From: Phocicoccus schoeneichii
Lineage (GTDB): Bacteria; Bacillota; Bacilli; Staphylococcales; Salinicoccaceae
Assembly (NCBI RefSeq): GCF_014635565.1
Contig: NZ_BMDB01000001.1
Location: forward strand, 310,001-374,000
Direction: 5' to 3'
DNA length: 64,000 nucleotides
This document shows, piece after piece, positions 44,534 to 54,499 of the stretch. The translations under genes and the position numbers were made by a program. How positions within the stretch are numbered: the stretch's first letter is position 1; each line of letters opens with the position of its first letter. Under the pieces are notes generated by a model. That model had not been told where the DNA came from. It did no database searches and saw only the letters and a list, made by a program, of their open reading frames with translations.

Positions 44534-46288
44534 CTACAATTTGTGCGCTTGATCGAGTTCTATAAGTTGCTGTAGAAGTTCTAGCTGACGATTCATGTCA
44601 CCTAAAAGTTCTGCTTCTTCAATTTCTTCTTGTAATTTCTCTCTATCCTTCATACTGTTCTTAATACCACTTAAGTCGTTGATGTAATCATCTAATTGAC
44701 TAATACTATCAATTATAGGTAGATTAATATTCATCAAGTCATTTATTATTGTCATTTGGTCTTCATCTAAGTATGAATAAAAGTGAGAAATATCAAAGAT
44801 TTCTTCGGCACTATAGTATTCGACTAACTTATTAAATATACCATAATTCCCAATTGAATTGAAAATTTCTACCTCATATCCTTGAATAAATCTGTCTAAA
44901 TATTCTTTTTCGTTGATAAAAGTTTTAAGAAGCATCTTTTCTTTAAAATCTCTAGGTGAAGTAGTTGTAATATTTCTCGTTAAGGAAGGATTTACTTGTC
45001 GAATCGTATTTCGTCTATTCGGTAATCGTTTAAAGATAACTTCACGATCCACTTCGAACATTTCTGCGATTTCCTTAACCAGTCTACTCTGTTCTATATC
45101 GTCATTAATATATTTTAATAGGTCAATGAGTTCTGTTAAACGTTCTGTAAATAGTAAATCATTGCCTTTTGCTTCTTTAATAGATTTCTCTGCAAGATAA
45201 AGAACGAATGATATTTTATTTTCATACACATACTTTTCAAAGGCTTCTACACCTTTCTCAACAATTAACTCATCAGGATCTTGTCCTTCACTGAGTGGTA
45301 TGACATACACGTTCAGTCCTGATTTAATTAAATTCTCTCCGATTGACTTTGTCGCTGTTTGACCCGCAGTGTCACCGTCGAACATCAATGTTACGTTATC
45401 ACATGAACGTTTTAATATTTCAACATGTTCATTTGAAAGGCTCGTCCCCATCAATCCAACGATATTCTTTACTTTCGTCGTTTTTACTTTTAGGACGTCC
45501 ATGTGTCCTTCCATCAAGAAAACTTCGTTTTTACTACGAATCATTTTAAATGCATCAAATAAGTTATAAAACAGTCTTCTTTTTTGGAAAAGATCAGTTT
45601 CTGGTGTGTTTAAATATTTAGGTGTTGATCCATCTAAACTCCGAGACGTAAACCCCACAAAGTTTCCTTTATGGTTTTTTATCGGAATCATAATTCGATT
45701 TCTAAATCTGTCGAAATACGAAAATGTTTCTTCGTTTCTAGATAAAATACCCGCCTGAAACATAGCTTCGTTTGAGTATCCTTTTTCACTTAATGCTTTG
45801 ATTGCAAAGTCATTCATATTAGGTGAAAGACCAATTTTTTCTTTTTTAATATCTTCTAATGTGAAACCTCTGTCAAGCATGTATTGTAAGGCCGCTTCGC
45901 CTTCGGTCGTCTGCACCAAGATATGGTGGTATAGCTCTATCATGATGTTATGCATAGCAATGAGCTGCATATCCTTCGAGTTCATCTCAGACTTAGAAAT
46001 TTCTACATCTACGCCCACTTTTTGTCCAAGTTTTTGAACTGCTTGCTGGAAATCAAGATGGTCCATTTCCATTACAAAATCAATCGATGAACCATGCGCT
46101 TTACATCCAAAGCAATGATAAAAGTCTTTTTCAGGGTTAACGTTAAAGGACGGTGTTTTTTCATTATGGAATGGACATAGTCCTAAATAGTTATTCCCTT
46201 TTTTCTCTAAATCAATGTATTCAGATATGACACTGACGATATCTGTCTTTTCACGAATTTCTTCAATTGTTTGTTTACTAATCGCCAT
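44534..46288 (-). CDS. dnaG: DNA primase DnaG
   Basis: DnaG makes RNA primers at the replication fork. The 584-residue protein has the N-terminal zinc-binding domain ([11 protein letters not shown] and HCFGCKAHG), the TOPRIM core with [10 protein letters not shown] and MFDGDTAGQ, and a shorter C-terminal helicase-interaction domain. No catalytic residue appears missing. It lies between ppsR (15 bp upstream) and sigA, the standard order in Firmicutes. Confidence 0.96.
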   Translation of the reverse strand: MAISKQTIEEIREKTDIVSVISEYIDLEKKGNNYLGLCPFHNEKTPSFNVNPEKDFYHCFGCKAHGSSIDFVMEMDHLDFQQAVQKLGQKVGVDVEISKSEMNSKDMQLIAMHNIMIELYHHILVQTTEGEAALQYMLDRGFTLEDIKKEKIGLSPNMNDFAIKALSEKGYSNEAMFQAGILSRNEETFSYFDRFRNRIMIPIKNHKGNFVGFTSRSLDGSTPKYLNTPETDLFQKRRLFYNLFDAFKMIRSKNEVFLMEGHMDVLKVKTTKVKNIVGLMGTSLSNEHVEILKRSCDNVTLMFDGDTAGQTATKSIGENLIKSGLNVYVIPLSEGQDPDELIVEKGVEAFEKYVYENKISFVLYLAEKSIKEAKGNDLLFTERLTELIDLLKYINDDIEQSRLVKEIAEMFEVDREVIFKRLPNRRNTIRQVNPSLTRNITTTSPRDFKEKMLLKTFINEKEYLDRFIQGYEVEIFNSIGNYGIFNKLVEYYSAEEIFDISHFYSYLDEDQMTIINDLMNINLPIIDSISQLDDYINDLSGIKNSMKDREKLQEEIEEAELLGDMNRQLELLQQLIELDQAHKL

Positions 46289-46303
46289 ATTTTTTCATAC
46301 TTT

Positions 46304-47110
46304 CTATATACCTAATATTTTCATTATCTCATTCGCTGATTCTTCAATCGCTTTATTTGAAACATTGATTGTCTGACATCCAAGCTTCTTAACAATCTGA
46401 TCAAAATATTCAAGTTCTTCAGAAATTCGTTCGCTTTTACCATAATTAGCTCCGTCTAATAGTCCCAGTTGTGATAGTCTTTCTTTTCTGATTCTAAAGA
46501 GCGGTTCACTGTCTATTTTTAGACCGATAATCTTACTTGGATCTATATTAAACAACTCTTTTGGTACAGCAACCTCAGGGACTAATGGTACGTTTACCAC
46601 CCTATACCCTTTATGAGCAAAATATTGCGATAATGGTGTTTTAGATGTTCTGGAAACACCAAGAAGGACAATATCTGCCTTTAAAAGACCACTTGAATCC
46701 TTGCCATCATCATATTTAACGGCAAATTCTATAGCATCAATTTTTTTGAAATAGTCTTCATCCAAGATATGAACGCGTCCTGGTTCGTAAAACGGTGTGA
46801 GTTCTGTTTTAGATTCAATCGCTGACATGATTGGTCCCATAACATCGACATGCGTGATATTTTTTTCGTTTAAGGTTTTTTGCACGTAGTCTCTTAATTC
46901 AGGGTGGATGATCGTGTATACAATAATAATGTCTTCGTCTTTATGCTGACGAATGACAAAATCAAAATCCTCTTTGTCTTTGATATGCGGGTAGCGTGTG
47001 AGTACTTTTTCATCAATTTCAAAATTGAATTGTGAAAGACCAGCTCTTGCAACGAACTCTCCAGTCTCTCCAATTGAGTCTGAAACGATGACTATTTTAA
47101 AAGAAGCCAA
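46304..47110 (-). CDS. PEP synthase regulatory-type protein (YqfL family)
   Basis: This 268-residue protein belongs to the DUF299 (PPPK/PSRP) family, bifunctional kinase/pyrophosphorylases that act on pyruvate phosphate dikinase or PEP synthase. The nucleotide-binding segment LLGVSRTSKTPLSQYFA and the N-terminal SDSIGETGE are characteristic. It lies upstream of dnaG-sigA, as yqfL does in B. subtilis, but its usual partner gene ccpN is not found beside it. It is divergent from glyS. The target enzyme is not in the window. Confidence 0.88.
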   Translation of the reverse strand: MASFKIVIVSDSIGETGEFVARAGLSQFNFEIDEKVLTRYPHIKDKEDFDFVIRQHKDEDIIIVYTIIHPELRDYVQKTLNEKNITHVDVMGPIMSAIESKTELTPFYEPGRVHILDEDYFKKIDAIEFAVKYDDGKDSSGLLKADIVLLGVSRTSKTPLSQYFAHKGYRVVNVPLVPEVAVPKELFNIDPSKIIGLKIDSEPLFRIRKERLSQLGLLDGANYGKSERISEELEYFDQIVKKLGCQTINVSNKAIEESANEIMKILGI

Positions 47111-47197
47111 AAAATCATTCCCTCGAAAAAATTTCTTTGATTAAATATTATATTATATTTTCTCTCATAATGGTATCATTCTTATTTACTAGTTTCC

Positions 47198-47226
47198 TTG
47201 CAATATTATTATTCTTTAATTATAAT
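47198..47226 (+). promoter_or_regulatory. Promoter of the glyS T-box transcript
   Basis: TTGCAA (47198-47203), a 17-bp spacer and a perfect TATAAT (47221-47226) give a strong sigma-A promoter just before the T-box leader. The 302-bp gap between ppsR and glyS is otherwise filled by this leader and the ppsR upstream region. Confidence 0.75.
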
Positions 47227-47232
47227 TACTTT

Positions 47233-47391
47233 GAAAGCGAGCTAAGGATGGTGAAAGCTTAGCGCACAAAAACTGGCTTAAAATTTTATATCTAAAAGTT
47301 GAGTATAACGTAAGTTTATATACTAAAATGGGTGGAACCGCGGGCTAGATGCTCGTCCCTGGATAACATATTTTGTTATCCAGGTTTTTTT
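47233..47391 (+). promoter_or_regulatory. T-box leader (glycine tRNA sensor)
   Basis: The leader has a Stem I with GATGGTGAAAGC, followed by the conserved T-box GGGTGGAACCGCGGG at 47330-47344, and then a terminator. The natural specifier candidate is GGC at 47275-47277 in the 3' side of Stem I, which fits glycine. The leader is short, so Stem I appears compact. Uncharged tRNA-Gly should stabilise the antiterminator and turn glyS on. Confidence 0.92.
47358..47391 (+). terminator. T-box transcription terminator
   Basis: CCTGGATAAC and GTTATCCAGG form a 10-bp stem with a 7-nt loop, followed by seven T. It directly follows the T-box sequence and is the conditional terminator before glyS. Confidence 0.88.
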
Positions 47392-47412
47392 ATGGAAAAG
47401 GAGAAGATTATT

Positions 47413-48807
47413 ATGGCAAAAGAACACATGTACACAATGGATGAACTTGTAAACTTCGCAAAAACACGTGGATTTGTTTTTTCTGGATCTGAAATTTATG
47501 GTGGCCTTGCAAACACTTGGGACTACGGTCCACTTGGAATTGAATTAAAAAATAATGTAAAACAAGCATGGTGGAAAAAATTCATTCAAGAATCACCCTA
47601 CAACGTAGGTATCGATGCCTCGATTCTTATGAACCCAAAAGTTTGGCAAGCATCTGGTCACTTAGAGAACTTCAATGACCCTATGATTGACTGTCGTTCT
47701 TGTAAATCAAGACTTCGTGCAGATAAACTGATTGAAGACGTTATGCACAAAGAAGACGATACTTTCGTGGCGGACGGTCTTTCATTCGATGCTATGAAAG
47801 AAATTATTGAAGAAAGAAATATTAACTGCCCTGTTTGTGGTAAGCACGAATGGACAGATATTCGTCAGTTCAACTTAATGTTCAAAACGAGCCAAGGAGT
47901 AACTGAAGGTTCTACTACTGATATTTATCTACGTCCTGAAACAGCTCAAGGTATCTTTGTTAACTTTAAAAACGTTCAAAGATCAATGAGAAAGAAATTA
48001 CCATTCGGTATTGGGCAAGTAGGTAAATCATTCCGTAACGAGATTACACCAGGTAACTTTACTTTCAGAACACGTGAATTCGACCAAATGGAACTTCAGT
48101 TCTTCTGTAAACCAGGAACTGAAATGGAATGGTTTAATTACTGGAGAGACTATGCAGATCAGTGGTTAAGAGATCTTGACATGGACATGGAAAACATTCG
48201 TATGCGTGACCACGATGAAGATGAACTCTCACACTACTCTAACGCTACAACTGACTTTGAATACAACTTCCCATTTGGTTGGGGTGAACTATGGGGTATC
48301 GCAAGTCGTACAGACTTTGACTTATCCCGACACATGGAACACTCTGGAGAAGATTTCAAATATCATGACCCAGAAACTAACGAGAAATATGTACCATTCG
48401 TTATCGAACCTTCACTCGGTTTAGACAGAATGACTTTAGCGTTCTTAGCTGATGCATACAAAGTAGAAGAATTAGAAGATGGACAGTCTAGAACTGTGCT
48501 ACAACTTCATCACAAGCTCGCACCATTTAAAGCGGCAGTTCTTCCTTTATCTAAAAAATTATCTCAAGATGCAATGAAAGTATACGAGCAACTTGCTGGT
48601 GAATTCAACGTAGAATTTGACGAGAGTCAATCTATCGGTAAACGCTACCGTCGTCAAGATGAAATCGGTACGCCATTCTGTATCACATTTGACTTCGATT
48701 CATTAGAAGACAACAAAGTTACAGTACGTGACAGAGATACAATGGAACAAGAAAGAATTGACATCAAAGACCTTAACGAATATTTAGAAGACAAATTTAA
48801 ATATTAG
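47413..48807 (+). CDS. glyS: Glycyl-tRNA synthetase (single-chain, class II)
   Basis: This enzyme charges tRNA-Gly. The 464-residue protein is the dimeric alpha2 type, found in staphylococci, and not the alpha2beta2 GlyQ/GlyS type of many other bacteria. Class II motifs are visible (FRNEITPG with [13 protein letters not shown]; motif 3 [13 protein letters not shown]), followed by an HGTP anticodon-binding domain. The ATG at 47413 (MAKEHMYT) with GGAGA upstream is the start; an earlier in-frame start lies inside the T-box. It faces the surrounding minus-strand genes. Confidence 0.96.
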   Translation: MAKEHMYTMDELVNFAKTRGFVFSGSEIYGGLANTWDYGPLGIELKNNVKQAWWKKFIQESPYNVGIDASILMNPKVWQASGHLENFNDPMIDCRSCKSRLRADKLIEDVMHKEDDTFVADGLSFDAMKEIIEERNINCPVCGKHEWTDIRQFNLMFKTSQGVTEGSTTDIYLRPETAQGIFVNFKNVQRSMRKKLPFGIGQVGKSFRNEITPGNFTFRTREFDQMELQFFCKPGTEMEWFNYWRDYADQWLRDLDMDMENIRMRDHDEDELSHYSNATTDFEYNFPFGWGELWGIASRTDFDLSRHMEHSGEDFKYHDPETNEKYVPFVIEPSLGLDRMTLAFLADAYKVEELEDGQSRTVLQLHHKLAPFKAAVLPLSKKLSQDAMKVYEQLAGEFNVEFDESQSIGKRYRRQDEIGTPFCITFDFDSLEDNKVTVRDRDTMEQERIDIKDLNEYLEDKFKY

Positions 48808-48810
48808 TCA

Positions 48811-48853
48811 AAAAAATGCACATAAATCCTTTTTGGGTTTATGTGCATTTTTA
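48811..48853. terminator. Bidirectional terminator between glyS and recO
   Basis: AAATGCACATAAA and TTTATGTGCATTT form a 13-bp stem around a short loop, flanked by A-run and T-run. It ends both glyS and the recO transcript. Confidence 0.85.
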
Positions 48854-49591
48854 TATATCAAGCATTTTTCGTGCTTTAAAATATTCACCTGTATATTCTT
48901 GAAACAACATTTCAACAACTTTAAACATCTTTTTAGCAGTCTCTGTATTGATATCAATTGAGTTTAGATCATTTATTCTCACATGCTTTAAAAATGCTAT
49001 TAAATAAACAATACGATTTTCAATCAAAACTGAACGATTTATATTGTCTTCTGTTTGGCAATCCGTACAAAGAAGTCCATGAAACTTAAAACTATATCGA
49101 TTTAATTTTTGAAAATCATAGGTTCCACATTGAATGCATCTATCAAAATTTAGTGCTGCACCATATTTAGGAAATAGTTTAATGAGAACGAATGATAATA
49201 CTGCATACATCTCACTACCATCTTCTAGACGGTCAAATGCAACTTTACATAAGTCATAGAGGGTTTTATCAGGAAACTCCTCTTCTACAACCCGACTAAT
49301 TGCTTCTAACACATAACTTGCACCAGTGTATAAATCAAAGTCAGTATTCATATGTCTATATGGATGAATTACATCAACCTCAGTCAATGTCCCCATACCA
49401 CGATGTCTTGAATATGTGAAAAGACTATTTTGAAATCCTTGTCTCAAACTTGCAAATGGACTATTGGGTTTGTTAAACCCTCTAGCCATAAGTGGGACAC
49501 TTGCCCCATTTTCAGTCAATATAGTAATAATTCGGCTAGACTCACTATAGTTCGTCTGCCGAATCATTATCGCTTTATCTTGGTAAATCAT
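48851..49591 (-). CDS. recO: DNA repair protein RecO
   Basis: RecO helps load RecA onto SSB-coated DNA in gap repair. The 246-residue protein has an N-terminal OB fold (about 1-80) with the conserved SESSRIITILTENG, and a C-terminal helical domain with a zinc-finger-like pair CIQCG and CTDC. It follows era by 9 bp. The run era-recO continues the phoH-ybeY-dgkA-cdd-era order of Bacillales and stops at the glyS terminator. Confidence 0.93.
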   Translation of the reverse strand: MIYQDKAIMIRQTNYSESSRIITILTENGASVPLMARGFNKPNSPFASLRQGFQNSLFTYSRHRGMGTLTEVDVIHPYRHMNTDFDLYTGASYVLEAISRVVEEEFPDKTLYDLCKVAFDRLEDGSEMYAVLSFVLIKLFPKYGAALNFDRCIQCGTYDFQKLNRYSFKFHGLLCTDCQTEDNINRSVLIENRIVYLIAFLKHVRINDLNSIDINTETAKKMFKVVEMLFQEYTGEYFKARKMLDI

Positions 49592-49600
49592 TGACTCACC

Positions 49601-50506
49601 CTAATATTCTTCATCTTTATAGCCAAGGCTACGAATAAACTGTGTCTTATTTCTCCAGTCTTTTTGAACTTTTACCCAAAGCTCTAAGTACACTTTACTG
49701 CCAAGCAAGTTTTCAATATCTTTACGTGCTAATGTACCAATACGTTTAAGCATCTTACCGCCTTTACCTATAACCATCCCTTTTTGAGAATCACGTTCTA
49801 CATAAATCGTCGCTTGAACGTGCACTTTCTCTCCTTCGTTTTCAGCCTTCATCTTCGTCACTTCAACCCCAATTGAATGTGGGATTTCTTGTTCTGTTAA
49901 ATGAAGTGCTTTTTCTCTGATTAACTCAGAAACAACAAAGTGTTCTGGATGGTCAGTGACTCTATCTTTAGGATAATACATCGGCCCTTCAGGTAAGTGT
50001 GATTCAATCACTTTTAATAGTGAATCTACATTGTTTCCTTGAAGCGCACTAATCGGTACAATATCGCTAAACTCTAACTCATCTTTATAGCTTTCAATAA
50101 TTTCGATTATTTCATCAGGATGAATTAAATCAATTTTATTAATTACTAAAACGATCGGGGTAGAGTTATTTTTTAGCATATCTATGATGTATTTATCTCC
50201 AGGGCCTTTTTTCTCAGTAGCATTAACGATGAAGAGAATCACTTCACTCTCACGAAGTGTATTTCTCGCTACTTTCATCATGTGCTCACCAAGTTGGTGT
50301 TTCGGTTTATGAATCCCTGGTGTGTCGATAAAAATCATCTGTGCATGATCAGTCGTATAAACACCTTGAATCTTATTTCTTGTTGTTTGTGGTTTATCAC
50401 TCATAATTGCGATTTTTTGGCCGAGTACGCGGTTCATGAATGTCGATTTACCGACATTCGGACGACCTATGATTGTAATAAAACCTGATTTAAATCCATC
50501 AAACAT
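49601..50506 (-). CDS. era: GTPase Era
   Basis: Era is an essential GTPase that binds 16S rRNA near its 3' end during 30S maturation. The 301-residue protein has G1 GRPNVGKS, G3 [11 protein letters not shown]4 NKID, and a C-terminal KH domain with [13 protein letters not shown]. Its ATG shares one base with the cdd stop codon (TAATG), so translation is coupled. No unusual residue was noted. Confidence 0.97.
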   Translation of the reverse strand: MFDGFKSGFITIIGRPNVGKSTFMNRVLGQKIAIMSDKPQTTRNKIQGVYTTDHAQMIFIDTPGIHKPKHQLGEHMMKVARNTLRESEVILFIVNATEKKGPGDKYIIDMLKNNSTPIVLVINKIDLIHPDEIIEIIESYKDELEFSDIVPISALQGNNVDSLLKVIESHLPEGPMYYPKDRVTDHPEHFVVSELIREKALHLTEQEIPHSIGVEVTKMKAENEGEKVHVQATIYVERDSQKGMVIGKGGKMLKRIGTLARKDIENLLGSKVYLELWVKVQKDWRNKTQFIRSLGYKDEEY

Positions 50507-50913
50507 TAATCCATATCCTTTCCAGAGAAGCCTAGTGGTAATAACTCATCAACGGTACGCTTAATAACACGACCGTCTTTAGAAGTCATATATACAGGCA
50601 TATCATCGTGTGTTAATTCTTTTAGTACTTGTCGGCACACACCACATGGACTTGCTGGGTCTTCCGCGTCAGTAATCACTACGATTGCTTTAAATTTAGT
50701 TATTCCATTCGCATAAGCTGAAACAAGCGCAGTTCTTTCCGCACAAATTGTAGCTGGATAAGATGCGTTCTCAATGTTCGCTCCATAGATATATTCATCA
50801 TCTTCAGTAATTAATAATGCACCTACATTAAACTCTGAATACGGTGTATATGCGCGCTTTTGTGCTTCTTTAACTTCTTCTAACCATTCTTCTTTAAAAA
50901 TACCATCTTTCAT
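50506..50913 (-). CDS. cdd: Cytidine deaminase
   Basis: Cdd deaminates cytidine and deoxycytidine in pyrimidine salvage. The 135-residue tetrameric form has the zinc site Cys and catalytic Glu in TICAERTA and the CxxC in PCGVCRQ. The N-terminal substrate segment [10 protein letters not shown] is typical. It lies between dgkA and era, as in many Firmicutes. deoC, near 60 kb, acts in the related nucleoside breakdown pathway. Confidence 0.96.
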   Translation of the reverse strand: MKDGIFKEEWLEEVKEAQKRAYTPYSEFNVGALLITEDDEYIYGANIENASYPATICAERTALVSAYANGITKFKAIVVITDAEDPASPCGVCRQVLKELTHDDMPVYMTSKDGRVIKRTVDELLPLGFSGKDMD

Positions 50914-50927
50914 ATTAATACTCCTTT

Positions 50928-51275
50928 TTAATTAAATAGTGATAAGATTTTTGGGATGAAAACAATCATGCCCACAACACCTGCATAAATACATGCTAAA
51001 AGAACTGCAAGTGCTGCAATATCCTTTGCATGTTTAGCAAGTGGGTGATATTCATTTGTCACGAGATCTACTGTTTCTTCTAAAGCGGTATTTAAAGTTT
51101 CTAAAATAAGTACAGCAAATATGGCTGACACAATAAACAACCACTCTACAGCATCTATTTTAAAAATGAATCCAAAAATGATAACAGCAACACTCGTTAA
51201 GAGATGTGCGATGAAATGATAATCCTTTGAAGTAATATAATAGAGACCTTCAAACGGGTATTTAAACCTCTTCAT
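50928..51275 (-). CDS. dgkA: Undecaprenol/diacylglycerol kinase family protein
   Basis: The 115-residue integral membrane kinase has three membrane spans and the family motif NTALEETVDLV, with downstream HPLAKHAKDIAALAV. In Firmicutes this enzyme phosphorylates undecaprenol for cell wall carrier recycling, rather than diacylglycerol as in E. coli. The ATG at 51275 has AGAGGA 7 bp upstream and starts 4 bp after ybeY ends. An upstream in-frame start would overlap ybeY and lacks a site. Confidence 0.91.
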   Translation of the reverse strand: MKRFKYPFEGLYYITSKDYHFIAHLLTSVAVIIFGFIFKIDAVEWLFIVSAIFAVLILETLNTALEETVDLVTNEYHPLAKHAKDIAALAVLLACIYAGVVGMIVFIPKILSLFN

Positions 51276-51279
51276 TGTC

Positions 51280-51741
51280 CTATCCTCTAGGAATACCAAA
51301 ATCATCTAAGATTTCTTTTTGAATACCAAACATCTCTTTTTCTTCTTCTTCATTCATATGGTCAAATCCGAGTAAGTGTAAAAATCCGTGTAAAGATAAA
51401 AACAGAATTTCTCTCTCATAAGAATGTCCATACTCTGCTGATTGTTCTCTAGCACGATTCGTATTGATGATAATATCACCGAGTACTGATGGCATACCTT
51501 CAATCACCGGTTCATCTTCATCATCTAAAAAAGCGAACGAGATCACATCTGTCACTTCATCTTTTTCACGATAATCGCGATTAATTTCTTTAATCTCAGA
51601 GTCAGAAACAAACGATACAGATACTTCCGCTTCGTCTTTTAATTCAAGATGTGAATATGCAAAGTTCAGTAGTTCATTGATTTGTTCTTCTTCTACTTCT
51701 GTAATGTAATTATCTCTGTCTGTAAAATCGATTGTTATCAT
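51280..51741 (-). CDS. ybeY: Endoribonuclease YbeY
   Basis: YbeY is a metal-dependent RNase involved in 16S rRNA 3' end maturation and ribosome quality control. The 153-residue protein has the zinc motif HGFLHLLGFDH and the conserved YREKDEVTDVISF segment. GAGGGG lies 7 bp before the ATG at 51741 (MITIDF). It overlaps nothing essential of phoH beyond the usual close spacing. The functional link with era, which binds the same rRNA end, fits the shared operon. Confidence 0.95.
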   Translation of the reverse strand: MITIDFTDRDNYITEVEEEQINELLNFAYSHLELKDEAEVSVSFVSDSEIKEINRDYREKDEVTDVISFAFLDDEDEPVIEGMPSVLGDIIINTNRAREQSAEYGHSYEREILFLSLHGFLHLLGFDHMNEEEEKEMFGIQKEILDDFGIPRG

Positions 51742-51745
51742 ATTT

Positions 51746-52687
51746 TTACCCCTCATATGCTCGAATTATTTTTGTAACAAGCGGGTGTCTCACTACGTCT
51801 TCAGCTTTGAAATGATTAACCCCAATACCTTTAATACCCTCTAACATACGGACACTCTCAATCAGGCCACTTGGAGTGTTCTTCGGTAAGTCAATTTGAG
51901 TCTCATCACCAGTAACTACCATTTTTGAACCAAATCCAAGTCTTGTTAAGAACATTTTCATTTGCATGCTTGTAGTGTTCTGTGCCTCATCTAAGATAAC
52001 AAACGCATCATTCAACGTACGTCCTCTCATGTATGCGAGTGGTGCAACTTCGATGATGCCACGTTCGACCAATCGATCTGTCGTTTCCACTCCTAGTACA
52101 GTGTGAAGACCGTCATATAGAGGTCTTAAATACGGATCTACTTTTTCTTTTAAGTCCCCAGGTAAGAAACCGAGATTTTCTCCTGCTTCTACAGCTGGTC
52201 TTGTTAACACAATACGCTTAATTTTATTGTCTTTAAGCATTTGACAAGCAAGGACAACAGCTAAGAAAGTTTTACCTGTTCCAGCTGGACCTACTCCAAA
52301 TGTTAAATCGTACCGCTCAATCATTTCAATATACTCTCTTTGACCACTTGTCTTTGGTCTGATTGGCTTACCTTTAAAATCTTTAGCAATTGTTTCTTTA
52401 TATAAGTCTTCAAGGTACTCTAACGTGTCTTTACGTGACATTTGAATCGCCGCTTCAACGTCACGTAATCCTATTGTATTTCCTTGATGCATAATTTTAA
52501 GTAAATTTTCTAAGATCGTCTCCACTTTAGAAACGTCTTCACTGTTATCACCTTTCACGCGAATTTCATTTCCGAGGGTATGAATTGTGACTTCAAATTC
52601 TGATTCGAGGGCTTTTAAATGAGCATCATTTGCTCCAATTAATTCTTGTGCCTCGTCTAAATTATTTAAATGTATTACATTAGTCAT
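51746..52687 (-). CDS. phoH: PhoH-like ATPase
   Basis: PhoH-family proteins are cytoplasmic P-loop ATPases related to superfamily 1 helicases; in this operon position they are thought to work with YbeY in RNA metabolism. The 313-residue protein has an N-terminal KH-like region (about 1-90), Walker A GPAGTGKTFLAV, and Walker B FVILDEAQN. It is the first gene of the phoH-ybeY-dgkA-cdd-era-recO run. Despite its name, nothing here shows phosphate control. Confidence 0.93.
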   Translation of the reverse strand: MTNVIHLNNLDEAQELIGANDAHLKALESEFEVTIHTLGNEIRVKGDNSEDVSKVETILENLLKIMHQGNTIGLRDVEAAIQMSRKDTLEYLEDLYKETIAKDFKGKPIRPKTSGQREYIEMIERYDLTFGVGPAGTGKTFLAVVLACQMLKDNKIKRIVLTRPAVEAGENLGFLPGDLKEKVDPYLRPLYDGLHTVLGVETTDRLVERGIIEVAPLAYMRGRTLNDAFVILDEAQNTTSMQMKMFLTRLGFGSKMVVTGDETQIDLPKNTPSGLIESVRMLEGIKGIGVNHFKAEDVVRHPLVTKIIRAYEG

Positions 52688-52756
52688 GCACTGACTCCTT
52701 TATATTCTACTGATTTAAATTTACCATAAATCCTATTGTCTAGCTAAGATTAAAGG

Positions 52757-54361
52757 CTATTCTACCGTGTTTTTCATATAACAATTTTTAATCACGGATT
52801 CTAGGATATGAGGGAGTTCGTAAAATGCACTCTCCTTAAGAAGACGTTCACTGACTTTATGTGCATCTTTACCAATTGGACCAATATTGATTATAGGAGC
52901 AGAAATTTCCCTGATACTTTCAAATGGAATAGCATACGAACGTCCGAATGAAGGTGTATTTTCTTCATACATCGCATCACTTAAATTGTTCGTTGTATAT
53001 TTAACATAACTCAAATCACAAATTCCGTTGAAATATCTAACTTCTTCAGAGATTCGACCTATTTCCGAAGCAGATCTAATAACTTCTGCGACTGCAAGTC
53101 GTACTTCTAAATCGTCGGAACTATTTGCTGCAGGATAATATGGTGGTGTGTAAAAACTAATCACTGCGGGTCCCATACTTCTCATAGTTGCCATCAAGTC
53201 ATCAACGATTTGAACACTCTTCATATGTGATTCTGTCACTTTTTCTTCTGCTCTAGTAATAATCGTATCTACTTTTTCTTTACCAATCTCATGCACAGCT
53301 TTTTTGTATAATTCACCATATGTCATGACTGGAATAGAAAGTTCATTTGAATAGAAGCCTGTATCAAACTGTTTATTTAATACCTTTGTGCAATCATCCA
53401 CAGCTTCTTTTACAATATGATTAAACGTTTCAAATACCTCTTTTGCATTTCTGTTAAAGATGAATGCATTATATAGACTCACTGATTTAAACGGTGTTTG
53501 AACATCATAATGATCTTTTATATCTCTCATATATAACGAGACTAAAGGTGGCGTGGTTTCATCTTTGTACGTTTCAATAAATTCAGTGTTATATTCTAAT
53601 TTTTGGTTGATGTAACTCATAATATAGTTCGAACTTATCCCATTTAGAGCATTACCGACATGTGTTTCTAGACCATGAACAAACACTGCAGGCATTATTT
53701 TTCCAATTGTTCCTGAGTACACATAATGGTTCGTATCACTGCCCTCTTGTTGGAAAGTAGGTTCACTATTTAGATGCAAGCGTATATTCAAGTCTTTCTC
53801 TTCTTTTAGTGTTTTTAATACTTCAATTGCTGCTAACATTCCTTTAGATCCAACTTCTTCGTCTGGCACGGTGACGAGGATTAAGTTAATATCCCACTCT
53901 TCTATAATCGCTTTTTCAATTAAAGAGATATGTAACATGAGACCCGCTTTCATATCCATTACACCTCTACCAAAGAGATATTCAGATGAATTTAAATCTT
54001 CTATAGCATCAGGATCTAAGTATGCGTTATTTTTCTTAAACCGCTCCGTGATTTTATCGGCATCAAATGCGAGATTCTTGTACTCTGCATAATCATCAAC
54101 ACCAACGGTATCAAAGTGATTGATTAACACAATCGTATCTTTATTTTTAACACCCTCATAATGAGCGATTAATGCGCGGCGGTTATCATCAGTATGTGCA
54201 AAATGAATACGTTTACTTTCTTTGAAATAGGGTAATTGTTCTAGAGTCTTTTGTACAAGATTAACAAAAGTCTTCTCACCGTCCGAATGTGTTACTGAGT
54301 GGTGCAAAACAAATTGTTTGAGTAATTTTTCTCTATCTTTACTCGTTTGCCAAAGTCCCAT
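52757..54361 (-). CDS. M20-family peptidase, RocB-like
   Basis: The 534-residue protein is an M20-type zinc hydrolase. It resembles RocB, a protein tied to arginine degradation in Bacillus whose reaction is not established. Visible ligand regions are LINHFDTVG, RGVMDMKAGL and VPDEEVGSKG. It is longer than typical M20 peptidases, as RocB is. The ATG at 54361 has GAGGTG 6 bp upstream. It is divergent from an alanine/glycine symporter gene, which hints at an amino-acid use function. I do not see this gene as part of the usual phoH-floA neighbourhood. Confidence 0.75.
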   Translation of the reverse strand: MGLWQTSKDREKLLKQFVLHHSVTHSDGEKTFVNLVQKTLEQLPYFKESKRIHFAHTDDNRRALIAHYEGVKNKDTIVLINHFDTVGVDDYAEYKNLAFDADKITERFKKNNAYLDPDAIEDLNSSEYLFGRGVMDMKAGLMLHISLIEKAIIEEWDINLILVTVPDEEVGSKGMLAAIEVLKTLKEEKDLNIRLHLNSEPTFQQEGSDTNHYVYSGTIGKIMPAVFVHGLETHVGNALNGISSNYIMSYINQKLEYNTEFIETYKDETTPPLVSLYMRDIKDHYDVQTPFKSVSLYNAFIFNRNAKEVFETFNHIVKEAVDDCTKVLNKQFDTGFYSNELSIPVMTYGELYKKAVHEIGKEKVDTIITRAEEKVTESHMKSVQIVDDLMATMRSMGPAVISFYTPPYYPAANSSDDLEVRLAVAEVIRSASEIGRISEEVRYFNGICDLSYVKYTTNNLSDAMYEENTPSFGRSYAIPFESIREISAPIINIGPIGKDAHKVSERLLKESAFYELPHILESVIKNCYMKNTVE

Positions 54362-54499
54362 TAGTGTCACCTCAAAATTATTTCTATAATTTTAGATTAC
54401 ACGTGTTTAAAATTTATTACTACAGTTTTTGAAATATTCTAGCTATATGTTTTTTTATGATTTATTATGTATTAAAATACTAAAAAGATGAGGTGTAAT

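Noticed and set aside
47332-47412. N-terminal extension of glyS
   Set aside because: The extra 27 codons overlap the T-box sequence and its terminator, which are RNA elements. The ATG at 47413 has a ribosome site and matches the family N-terminus.
54430-54450. CodY box between the RocB-like and symporter genes
   Set aside because: The best alignment gives about 10 of 15 matches, which is common by chance in AT-rich DNA.
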